From NCBI GenBank assembly GCA_002451175.1, contig DKBI01000201.1, positions 8,831-15,995 on the forward strand: DNA of 7,165 nucleotides, read 5' to 3'. Position numbers and translations under genes: made by a program. Source of the stretch: Betaproteobacteria bacterium UBA6904. Its GTDB lineage: Bacteria; Pseudomonadota; Gammaproteobacteria; Burkholderiales; SG8-39. Shown piece after piece: positions 1 to 6,658 of the stretch (the first letter of the stretch is position 1; each line of letters starts with the position of its first letter). Under the pieces are notes generated by a model. The model made no database searches. It was not told the DNA's origin and saw only the letters and a list, made by a program, of their open reading frames with translations.

Positions 1-2128
1 CCACGAGGCTCAGCAGGCCCAGCGGCGCATGCGCTTTCTTCCAGACGCCCGCCGCGTACTTGTTCGCCTCGTTCCAGGTCGGATAGATGTGGATCGTCGC
101 CAGCACCTGGTTCAGCCCCAGGCCATGGCGCATCGCCAGGACGAACTCGGCGATCAGGTCGCCGGCATGCTCGCCGGCGATCGTCACGCCGAGGATGCGG
201 TCCTTGCCGGGCACCGTCAGCACCTTCACGAGCCCGTGCGCGGACTCGTCGGCGATCGCCCGGTCGAGATCCTCCAGGGGGTACACCGACCGCTCGTACG
301 GAATGTTGCGCTCGCGGGCCTCGGTCTCGCTCAAGCCCACGCGCGCGACTTCCGGATCGGTGAACGTGGCCCAGGGGATCACCGAGTAGTCGGCGCGGAA
401 CTTGCGCAACGCGCCGAAGAGCGAATTGACCGAGGCGTACCAGGCCTGGTGCGCCGCCGTGTGCGTGAATTGGTACGGGCCCGCGACATCCCCGCAGGCG
501 TAGATGTTCGGATACCGGGTCTGCAGGAATTCATTCGTCTCCACGGTGCGGGACCGCGTGACCGGGATGCCGAGCGTCTCCAGGCCGTAGCCCTGCGTGT
601 TCGCCACCCGCCCCACGGCGCACAGCACGGCATCGAAAGCGATGCGCACCTCCTCGCCCTCGCGCTCGCAGACGAGCACCTTCTCGCCGCCCTCGGTCAG
701 AAACTGCTTGGCCTTGTGCCCGGTGCGCACGTCGATGCCCTCGGCGCGAAAGCGCTCCGCGACGAGTGCGGAGATCTCCGGATCCTCGCGCGGCAGGATG
801 CGCGGGAGCATCTCCACCTGCGTCACCTTCGAGCCGAAGCGGGCAAACGCCTGCGCGAGTTCCGAGCCGATGGGCCCGCCGCCGAGCACGACGAGCCGCG
901 GCGGCAGCGCCCGCAGCTGCCACACGGTGTCGGACGTCAGGCAGTCCATCTGCTCGATCCCCGGAATCGGCGGCACGAACGGCCGCGCGCCCGCTGCAAT
1001 GACGATCGCGCGCGTCGTCAGGCGCCGCACGGCGCCGTCGCCCGCCGTCACTTCAACCTCCCACGGCGTGACGATCCGGGCCTCGCCTTCCAGGCACTCC
1101 ACGCCGAGCCCGGCATAGCGTTCGACCGAATCGTGCGGCGCGACGGTTCTCACCACGCGTTGCACGCGCGCCATCACGTCCGCGAAATCGAATTCGGCGT
1201 TCGTCTCGCGCAACCCGAAGGCCGGCGCGCGCCTCAGCGTCGCGAGGAGCCTTGCGCTGCGGATCAGGGCCTTGGAAGGCACGCAGCCGGTGTTCAGGCA
1301 GTCGCCGCCCATGCGGTGCTTTTCGACGAGCGTGACTTTCGACCTGACCGCCGCCGCGATGTAGGCGCTGACCAGCCCCGCCGATCCGGCGCCGATGACG
1401 ACCAGATTGCGCTCGAATCTCGCCGGCCGGCGCGCCGCCCAGGGCGCGTACACGCGGCGTGCCTTGGCCGCCTCGACAGCCTTCTTCGCGAGCAGCGGAA
1501 AGATTCCGAGCAGCACGAACGCGCCGATCAGCCCCGGCGACAGGATCCCCGCGGGGGATTCGATCGCCGCGAGCTGCGTGCCGGCGTTCACGTACACGAC
1601 GGTGCCCGCCAGCATGCCGAGCTGGCTGACCCAGTAGTACGTCGTCGCGCGCATCGACGTCAATCCCAGGGCGAGGTTGATGGCGAAGAACGGGATGGCC
1701 GGAATCAGGCGCAGCGTGAAGAGGTAGAAACCGCCTTCGCGGGCCACGCCGTCGTTGATCGCGCGCAGCTGTGCGCCGAAGCGCTGCTGCACCCAGTCGC
1801 GCAGCAGGAAGCGCGAAGCGAGAAAGGCGAGCGTCGCGCCGATCGACGACGCGAAGGACACGATGACCGCGCCCCAGAACAGCCCGAAGATGGCGCCGGC
1901 GACGAGCGTCATGATCGCGGCGCCGGGCAGCGACAGGCCCGTCACCGCGACGTAGAACAGAAAATACGCGACCACCGTCGTTGCCGGACGGCTGGCGTAC
2001 GCCGCCTGGATCGCCGCCTGCTGCGCCTTGATGTTGGCGAAGGTCAGCGCGTGATGCCCGCCCAGCGCGAAGAACGCCGCGGCGAGCGCGAGGATGACCA
2101 GGAGGACCGCCAGGCGGGAACGCGTCAC
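1..2128 (-). CDS. TVP38/DedA-like membrane domain fused to a MerA/Lpd-like FAD disulfide oxidoreductase (3' end cut by window edge)
   Basis: The frame is open for 709 codons from a GTG and leaves the window without a stop; the protein is probably almost complete. Residues 1-220 form a TVP38/TMEM64-type membrane domain: an N-terminal hydrophobic anchor (about 5-22), several membrane segments between about 50 and 215, and a Gly-rich re-entrant-like stretch near 64-90. Residues 240-709 are a class I pyridine nucleotide-disulfide oxidoreductase. It has an FAD GxGxxG (G246-G251), a redox disulfide GGDCLNTGCVPSK with C277 and C282, an NAD(P) motif GGGPIG (416-421), a second FAD motif ACGDVAG (544-550) and a C-terminal dimerisation domain. 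The base His of lipoamide dehydrogenase (HPTxxE) is Tyr here (Y682-P-T-W-N-E687), so plain Lpd activity is unlikely. No C-terminal Cys pair of mercuric reductase is seen, but the last residues are missing. GTG is the first usable start after the in-frame TGA that ends the upstream gene, and an SD-like GAAGGGG lies 9 nt before it. The substrate is unknown. Confidence 0.93.
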   Translation of the reverse strand, partial: MTRSRLAVLLVILALAAAFFALGGHHALTFANIKAQQAAIQAAYASRPATTVVAYFLFYVAVTGLSLPGAAIMTLVAGAIFGLFWGAVIVSFASSIGATLAFLASRFLLRDWVQQRFGAQLRAINDGVAREGGFYLFTLRLIPAIPFFAINLALGLTSMRATTYYWVSQLGMLAGTVVYVNAGTQLAAIESPAGILSPGLIGAFVLLGIFPLLAKKAVEAAKARRVYAPWAARRPARFERNLVVIGAGSAGLVSAYIAAAVRSKVTLVEKHRMGGDCLNTGCVPSKALIRSARLLATLRRAPAFGLRETNAEFDFADVMARVQRVVRTVAPHDSVERYAGLGVECLEGEARIVTPWEVEVTAGDGAVRRLTTRAIVIAAGARPFVPPIPGIEQMDCLTSDTVWQLRALPPRLVVLGGGPIGSELAQAFARFGSKVTQVEMLPRILPREDPEISALVAERFRAEGIDVRTGHKAKQFLTEGGEKVLVCEREGEEVRIAFDAVLCAVGRVANTQGYGLETLGIPVTRSRTVETNEFLQTRYPNIYACGDVAGPYQFTHTAAHQAWYASVNSLFGALRKFRADYSVIPWATFTDPEVARVGLSETEARERNIPYERSVYPLEDLDRAIADESAHGLVKVLTVPGKDRILGVTIAGEHAGDLIAEFVLAMRHGLGLNQVLATIHIYPTWNEANKYAAGVWKKAHAPLGLLSLV

Positions 2129-2137
2129 GCGATGCGG

Positions 2138-2144
2138 CCCCTTC
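2138..2144 (-). promoter_or_regulatory. Ribosome binding site for the TVP38-flavoprotein fusion
   Basis: On the minus strand GAAGGGG sits 9 nt before the GTG at 2128. It supports that GTG over the ATG at 2156, which lies in another frame and soon meets a stop. The match to the anti-Shine-Dalgarno consensus is partial. Confidence 0.4.
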
Positions 2145-2173
2145 GGGCTCCCTTCATGCAGCGTGCCGCCGCG

Positions 2174-3130
2174 TCACGCCGCACGCGGCGCGGCCGCCAC
2201 CGGCGCCACGCGCAGCGCCTGCCCGGGCGAATAGCGCGGCCCGCCCGCGATTCGCGCGTGGTAGGAGGCATGGGCATCGGACCCCGCGGGCCACCAATCC
2301 AGGAAACGCCGCTGCCACGCAGCATGATCGTAGTCTACGCGTCTGGCCTCGACCTGCAGCCGCCCGACGCGCGCGCCGTACATCGCGCCGCCCCGCGGCC
2401 GCACGGAAATCCGCGTCGCCAGCCCGAAATGCGTGCGTTCGAAATTCGGCATTCCCGCGGCGCCGTTGTTGACGACCGCGGTATCGTCGTCCAGCGCCTG
2501 CAGCACCGGAAGGCAGGTGTGGCTGCAGGCGATGACCCGAGCGCGGGCGCGACGGAGCGCCTCGGCGGCCGCGACGCACCCGTCGCCAGTGGCCAGGCGT
2601 TCCTGCGAGAAATCCCAGCCCGCGAGCGAATCGGCGTCGCCGTGCACGATCGCAACGCGCTCGCCGCCCAGCGTCACCGTGAGATGCATCGGCAGGGCGG
2701 CGAGCGATCGCAGGGCCTCCGGACGATGCGCCGCGGCGCGACGCAGGCGCTCGAGGATGCGATTGGAGCGCGCGACTTCTTCGTCGCCGACCCACGCCGG
2801 ATAGCCGCAGCCGCAGCCGGCGCCCGACTCGGGCAGCGCGAGTTCCGTCTCCACGTTGCCGCGCGTGGCCCGATGCCGCATCACGGACGCGTTGATCGCC
2901 GAAAACGTTTCCGCATCGGCGTCGAACCAGTGAAAATCGCCGTTGAAGACCAGCGCTTTGGTACCTGGCTCGGCGTCGTACAGCTCGAGGAGGCGCTCGA
3001 GCGCGCAAGGGTTGCCGTACAGTCCCCCGGCGATCCACAAGGTTTCGGTCTCGAACGCCGGCGCGCTGTCGAGCGCCGCCGCGCCATAGCGGTAGGACAG
3101 CGGGCAGCTGCGCCCCGGGCCGTCAGGCAT
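2174..3130 (-). CDS. Calcineurin-fold metallophosphoesterase-like protein with one metal site lost
   Basis: The protein is 318 aa from the ATG at 3130; a GTG at 3139 would add three residues. No convincing ribosome site separates the two, and I chose the ATG because its 8-nt overlap with arsS (ATGCCTGA) suits translational coupling. The fold is recognisable from ordered motifs: GGLYGNPCALERLL (motif I position, normally DxHGN), GDFHWFD (motif II, D65), GNVE (motif III, N92), VHGD (motif IV, H163), SHTCLP (motif V, normally GHTHxP, H204) and VVNNGAAGMPN (the NPGSxGxP-like end). By eye the site 2 ligands D65, N92, H163 and H204 remain. The site 1 ligands are replaced (Asp to G36, His to Y38, second His of GHxH to C206), and the catalytic His of GNH is V93. 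Cysteines are frequent near these sites (C106, C108, C202, C206). No signal peptide or membrane segment is seen. It is co-transcribed with arsS, which suggests a shared pathway; the substrate is unknown. Confidence 0.85.
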   Translation of the reverse strand: MPDGPGRSCPLSYRYGAAALDSAPAFETETLWIAGGLYGNPCALERLLELYDAEPGTKALVFNGDFHWFDADAETFSAINASVMRHRATRGNVETELALPESGAGCGCGYPAWVGDEEVARSNRILERLRRAAAHRPEALRSLAALPMHLTVTLGGERVAIVHGDADSLAGWDFSQERLATGDGCVAAAEALRRARARVIACSHTCLPVLQALDDDTAVVNNGAAGMPNFERTHFGLATRISVRPRGGAMYGARVGRLQVEARRVDYDHAAWQRRFLDWWPAGSDAHASYHARIAGGPRYSPGQALRVAPVAAAPRAA

Positions 3131-4088
3131 GCAGCGCACCGCCGCAGGAGGAACCCTGTCCCGCCGTGCATCCGAAACAATGGTCCCGCACCGCCACCGG
3201 GTTCCCCGCCAAATCGCGGCCGATCAGTTCTGAAAGATGCCGTCGAGCGGAACCATCGAGCTGCATCGGCAAATCGAGCATCTGGTTGAAATCGCAGTCA
3301 TACACGAAGCCACGCCAGTCGACCGAGAGCAGCGTGCGGCACATCACCGTCGCGAGGTTCGCCTCGCGGTGCGCGCCGTGCAGCAGCGCCATGTAGGCGT
3401 TGAACTGCCGCTTGGACACGAGCGTCGAGCCAAACCGCTGGATCGGCATGTTCGCGAGCGTGAACAGGCTATTGAAGCGAATGCCGTAGCGCGCGCCGAG
3501 GACCTGCTTGTAGTCGGCCTCGAGCTGGGCCTGTGGCGGCGGCAGGCTCGGCCCCTGCGGGTTATAGACGAGGTTGAGCGACAGGCCGCTGCCTTCGACG
3601 CCGTAGCCGAGCCGGTTCAGCCGGCTGATCGCGCGCACGCTCTTTTCGAACACGCCCTCGCCGCGCTGCCGGTCGACATTGTCCTCGAGATAGCAGGGCA
3701 GCGAGGCGACGATCTCGACGCGCTGCACGGCGAGGAATTCGGCCAGCCCCTCCTGCCCCGGCTCTTCGAGAATCGTCAGGTTGCAGCGATCCACGACCTG
3801 CACGCCCAGCTCGCGGGCGCGCATCACCAGCGCGCGGAAATGCGGGTTGAGCTCAGGCGCCCCGCCGGTCAGGTCGAGCCGCTTGACGCCGCAGACGTCG
3901 AGAAACGCGAGCACGTCGGTGATCGTCTCGCGCGTCATCTCTTCGGTCCGGTGCGGGCTGGCGTTGACGTGGCAGTGCAGGCAGCTCTGGTTGCAGCGGT
4001 AGCCGAGGTTGACCTGCAGGGTCTCCAGGCGCGCGCGCCGCACCGCCGGAAAACCGTACTGCCGCATCAGGGGAAGCGTCGCGTGCAT
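3123..4088 (-). CDS. arsS: Arsenosugar biosynthesis radical SAM protein ArsS
   Basis: This is a cytoplasmic radical SAM enzyme of 321 aa. Characterised ArsS joins the 5'-deoxyadenosyl group of SAM to dimethylated arsenic made by ArsM, giving the arsenoribosyl precursor of arsenosugars. The N-terminal half has the 4Fe-4S motif CNQSCLHC (C32, C36, C39), followed by HVNASPHRTEEM, typical of this family, and a SAM-binding GGAPEL (75-80). The C-terminal third is the Cys-rich domain, with C250, C265 (YDCDFN) and the terminal CFGCTAGQGSSCGG (C304, C307, C315), probably holding another cluster or the substrate. Some family members are selenoproteins; here these positions are all Cys codons and no TGA falls inside the frame. 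The ATG at 4088 has a short AGG 8 nt upstream. The gene follows a 207-nt gap and overlaps the phosphoesterase downstream. No arsM is visible, so a related organoarsenical or other adenosylation role is possible. Confidence 0.92.
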   Translation of the reverse strand: MHATLPLMRQYGFPAVRRARLETLQVNLGYRCNQSCLHCHVNASPHRTEEMTRETITDVLAFLDVCGVKRLDLTGGAPELNPHFRALVMRARELGVQVVDRCNLTILEEPGQEGLAEFLAVQRVEIVASLPCYLEDNVDRQRGEGVFEKSVRAISRLNRLGYGVEGSGLSLNLVYNPQGPSLPPPQAQLEADYKQVLGARYGIRFNSLFTLANMPIQRFGSTLVSKRQFNAYMALLHGAHREANLATVMCRTLLSVDWRGFVYDCDFNQMLDLPMQLDGSARRHLSELIGRDLAGNPVAVRDHCFGCTAGQGSSCGGALHA

Positions 4089-4295
4089 TGGCTGGACCTG
4101 TCGTGAGTGTTCGCGTTCGTCGGCCGTCGTGCGCGTGAACTTACACCCCGGCGTCCGCGGCCTGCCGACCTGCTCGGAAAGGGTACCCGAAACGAAATCG
4201 GCGCCGCCCCGAAGGGCGCCCAGCTTCAGGGGCGTTGCATTATGCCCTAGGCGCGCGCCGTGCCGACCCGGGCCGGGCGATTCGCCTCGCCCCCT
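4089..4295. other. Non-coding gap between the UbiA-family gene and arsS
   Basis: No credible gene is seen in this 207-nt stretch. On the minus strand it holds a GCATAATGC element (4237-4245) whose CATAAT resembles a -10 box, but no TTGACA-like -35 lies 16-18 nt upstream. Next comes a GC hairpin (4200-4220), then about 110 nt of mixed sequence to arsS. It is the only gap over 50 nt in the window, so it is the likeliest place for an arsS promoter or operator. I find no recognisable ArsR site. Confidence 0.5.
4200..4220 (-). terminator. GC hairpin with TTCG loop, possible terminator or attenuator
   Basis: On the minus strand CGCCC-TTCG-GGGCG forms a perfect 5-bp stem with a stable tetraloop, lying between two copies of the self-complementary GGCGCC (4215-4220 and 4200-4205). 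The following GATTTCGTTTCG is only partly T-rich, so this would be a weak intrinsic terminator. It lies about 75 nt after the stop of the UbiA-family gene and 110 nt before arsS. Confidence 0.25.
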
Positions 4296-5168
4296 TTAGC
4301 GCAGGAGCCAGACCACGGTCGTCGCCCAGCCGAGCGCCGACCCGGCCAGCACGGGATCGCGAAACAATTCGTCCGTCGGGTCGCCGCCGCCGCCACGGTA
4401 ATGGAGCCGGAACAGGTAGCGGAAGGTGCCGAGCAGCACCCAGGGCACGGTCACGACGAGGTGCGAGGTGCCGTGTATCGCCACGGTGTCCGCCGCCACG
4501 GTGTAGAGCGCGTAGCAGACGATCGCCCCCCCGGCGCACACCATCACGGCGCGCTCCAGGAAGACCGCGCTATAGGACTCGAGCACCGCGCGATGATGCC
4601 CGGCCTGCTCATCGAGCTGCTCCAGTTCCGCGCGCCGTTTGCCGAAACCGAGCATCAGCGTCAGCAGCAACCCGCACAGCAGCAGCCAGTTCGACGGCTC
4701 GATGCCGATGCCCGCGGTGCCGGCGAGCAGTCGCAGCATGAACCCGGCGGCGATGATGAACACGTCGATCACCGGCACGTGCTTCAGGCCGCGCGTGTAA
4801 GCCACGTTGAGCAGGAGATACAGCGTGACGAGCACGCCCACGGTCACGCTCACCAGCGCGGCGCTCGCCACGCCGAGCACGCCGAGCACGGCCGCCTGCG
4901 CCTTCGCCTCGCTTGCGGAGATCGCGCCGCGCGCCACGGGCCGGCCGCGCTTCAAGGGATGTCCGCGGTCGCGCGCGGCGTCGATTGCGTCGTTGTACGC
5001 GTAGACGGCGCTCGAGGCCAGGCAGAACGCGAGTGTCGCGAGCCCCGCCGCGGTCACGAGATCGGCGTCGCCCCAGGCATGCGCGAAGAGCAGTCCGGTG
5101 AGCACGAAACTGTTCTTCGCCCACTGCTGCGGCCGCGCCAGCTCGATGAAGGCGCCAGCGCGGCTCAT
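4296..5168 (-). CDS. UbiA-family polyprenyl-phosphate phosphoribosyltransferase (DPPR synthase-like)
   Basis: This is an integral membrane prenyltransferase-superfamily protein of 290 aa, the usual length. The family's DPPR synthase transfers ribose 5-phosphate from PRPP onto decaprenyl phosphate at the inner membrane, giving decaprenylphosphoryl-5-phosphoribose. The first Mg/diphosphate motif is N59-D60-xx-D63-xxx-D67, and it runs into RGHPLKRGRPVARG, a stretch typical of this subfamily rather than of ubiquinone or haem prenyltransferases. The second region is YTRGLKHVPVID (D135), followed by GFMLRLLAG. FGKRRAELEQ (175-184) and DPTDELFRDPVL (263-274) also fit. About nine hydrophobic segments are seen. 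The ATG at 5168 overlaps the stop of the upstream glycosyltransferase as ATGA, so translation is probably coupled. No DprE1/DprE2-like epimerase or dedicated phosphatase is in the window. The lipid chain length cannot be read from sequence. Confidence 0.88.
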   Translation of the reverse strand: MSRAGAFIELARPQQWAKNSFVLTGLLFAHAWGDADLVTAAGLATLAFCLASSAVYAYNDAIDAARDRGHPLKRGRPVARGAISASEAKAQAAVLGVLGVASAALVSVTVGVLVTLYLLLNVAYTRGLKHVPVIDVFIIAAGFMLRLLAGTAGIGIEPSNWLLLCGLLLTLMLGFGKRRAELEQLDEQAGHHRAVLESYSAVFLERAVMVCAGGAIVCYALYTVAADTVAIHGTSHLVVTVPWVLLGTFRYLFRLHYRGGGGDPTDELFRDPVLAGSALGWATTVVWLLR

Positions 5169-6658
5169 CGCGGAAAGTAGCGCTCGAAGAAATAGCAGCG
5201 CCCGACAGGCAGCATCGCGGGAATCCGGTAAAAGCGCTCGCGCACGGGCGTCAGCACGAGCGCGCGGTAGGCTTCGAAGTCAAAGCCCTGACCCCGCACC
5301 GCGTAGAACGTCGCGCCCGCGATCCGCACGGTATCCACCTCGAGGCTGCGGAAGAAGCGCCCGTAGTCCTGCAGGGGCGCCGGCGTGCGCCGCAAGATGA
5401 GCAGGTCCTTGCCCGCATACGCTCGCCAGTCGGTCAGGATGTCGTCGTGGCGGGCGTGCGACGACCCTCCGCCGAAGACCGGCACGTCGCGCCGGCTGTG
5501 GTAGGCGAGCACGGCCGCGGCCGAATAGCTGTCGGCGGCGAGCGCGTAGTGCCCGAGCTCCGGCCCGAGCGCGGCGAGGATCACCGGCGTGCGCGCATGA
5601 AAGACGATGCTCGAATACAGTCGCGTGCTCTTCCACGCCGTCAGCGGCATTGCGGCCAGCACGGCCGCGACGGCGACATGCAGCAGCGCGAAAGCCGCGA
5701 AGAATCGCACGCCGCGCACGAGGTTCTCGCGTCGGATGGCCAGGGCCGCCGTCATGACGAGCGCCGGCATGAACGACTGCAGCCAGTGCAGGCCGATGCG
5801 CTTCACCGGGGAGAGCAGCGCAAAGACGATCAACGGCAGGAGCCACGCGGCGAGCAGCGCGCGCGCTGCGGGCGCCGTCAGCGACCCGCGCAGCCGCCCG
5901 CGGTCGCGCCACAGCCACCACAGCAGCGGCGCCGCGAGGTACGCCAGCGATGCGGCGTACAGCATCGGCGTGGCCCACGACCAGCCGGCGTCCTCGTGCC
6001 GGTTGATCGCATTGAACATGACGTTGGACCAGCAGCCGGTGTAGTTCCAGTAGAGGTTGACGAGCGCCGACGGCAGCGCGCCCGCGACCACCAGCCCCGC
6101 GGCCTGCCAGCGTCTCGCCTGCGCGGCCCAGGCGAGGTATGCCAGCCCGAGCAGGACGGCGAAGTATTTCGAGAGGAACGCGAGGCCGAGCAAGGCGCCC
6201 GCCGCCAGATAGAGCGGCGCCGAATCGCGCTGCACGGCGCGCACGAAGACCAGCAGCGAGGCGGCCGAGAACACGAGCAGCGGCGCATCCGTCGTGACGA
6301 GCGCGGTCCAGAGGTTGATCGGCATGAGCAGCAGCGCGATCGCCGCGAGGTCCGCCGTGTCCCCATCGCAGCGGAACCCGTTCCGCAGCACGGCGCGTAC
6401 GGCGAGCGCGACCGCCGCCGGGGCCAGGGTGGCCGGCAGGCGCGCGACCCAGTCGGCGTCCGACAGCGCAACCAGCGGCGCGAGCCACCAGCCGATCATC
6501 GGCGGATGGTCGTAGAAGCCGATGTCGGGCCGCCGGCCCCAAAGGACGAAATACGCCTCGTCCGCGGTGAACGGCATGGCCACCGACAGCCAGAAGCGAA
6601 ATGCGAGCGTCGCCGTGAGCGCGATGAAGAACCACGCTCGCGGCGACACGCGGGTCAC
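5165..6658 (-). CDS. GT39/ArnT-like membrane glycosyltransferase
   Basis: This is a 497-aa GT-C fold protein of the inner membrane. Members of this family (protein mannosyltransferase, ArnT) move a sugar from a polyprenyl-phosphate donor to a periplasmic acceptor. After the first membrane segment (about 9-28) comes the first periplasmic loop, with the catalytic-type acidic pair TADEAY (D33, E34), then FYDHPPMIGWW (49-59), both typical of bacterial PMT_2 proteins. A second conserved site is TTDAPL (D124). Ten or more hydrophobic segments extend to about residue 340, and a soluble C-terminal region (about 345-497) follows. I start at the GTG at 6658: it overlaps the DAHP synthase stop as GTGA and has GAGAGG 9 nt upstream. 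The open frame reaches back to 7045, but that part overlaps the clearly coding DAHP synthase and is low-complexity Arg/Ala/Gly. Donor and acceptor are unknown; the coupled UbiA-family gene suggests a lipid-linked pentose donor. Confidence 0.9.
   Translation of the reverse strand: MTRVSPRAWFFIALTATLAFRFWLSVAMPFTADEAYFVLWGRRPDIGFYDHPPMIGWWLAPLVALSDADWVARLPATLAPAAVALAVRAVLRNGFRCDGDTADLAAIALLLMPINLWTALVTTDAPLLVFSAASLLVFVRAVQRDSAPLYLAAGALLGLAFLSKYFAVLLGLAYLAWAAQARRWQAAGLVVAGALPSALVNLYWNYTGCWSNVMFNAINRHEDAGWSWATPMLYAASLAYLAAPLLWWLWRDRGRLRGSLTAPAARALLAAWLLPLIVFALLSPVKRIGLHWLQSFMPALVMTAALAIRRENLVRGVRFFAAFALLHVAVAAVLAAMPLTAWKSTRLYSSIVFHARTPVILAALGPELGHYALAADSYSAAAVLAYHSRRDVPVFGGGSSHARHDDILTDWRAYAGKDLLILRRTPAPLQDYGRFFRSLEVDTVRIAGATFYAVRGQGFDFEAYRALVLTPVRERFYRIPAMLPVGRCYFFERYFPR

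Noticed and set aside
3123..3125. TGA at the end of arsS as a possible selenocysteine codon
   Set aside because: The motif GSSCGG is already complete upstream, the read-through sequence has no family-like residues, and the phosphoesterase gene starts in another frame at this point.
29..3289. A 1086-codon open frame on the plus strand
   Set aside because: It runs antisense to three well-supported minus-strand genes, and its product is an Arg/Ala/His/Gly-rich string with no domain. Long antisense frames are expected at this GC content.
3237..4106. A 289-codon open frame on the plus strand across arsS
   Set aside because: It is the antisense shadow of arsS, whose radical SAM and Cys-rich motifs on the minus strand are unmistakable.
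4089..4295. A possible ArsR operator or riboswitch
   Set aside because: I see only GTG-N6-CAC and short GC palindromes, none matching a known operator or aptamer well enough to call.
4260..5180. A 306-codon open frame on the plus strand
   Set aside because: It mirrors the UbiA-family membrane protein; the His/Arg/Gln-rich product is typical of antisense translation.
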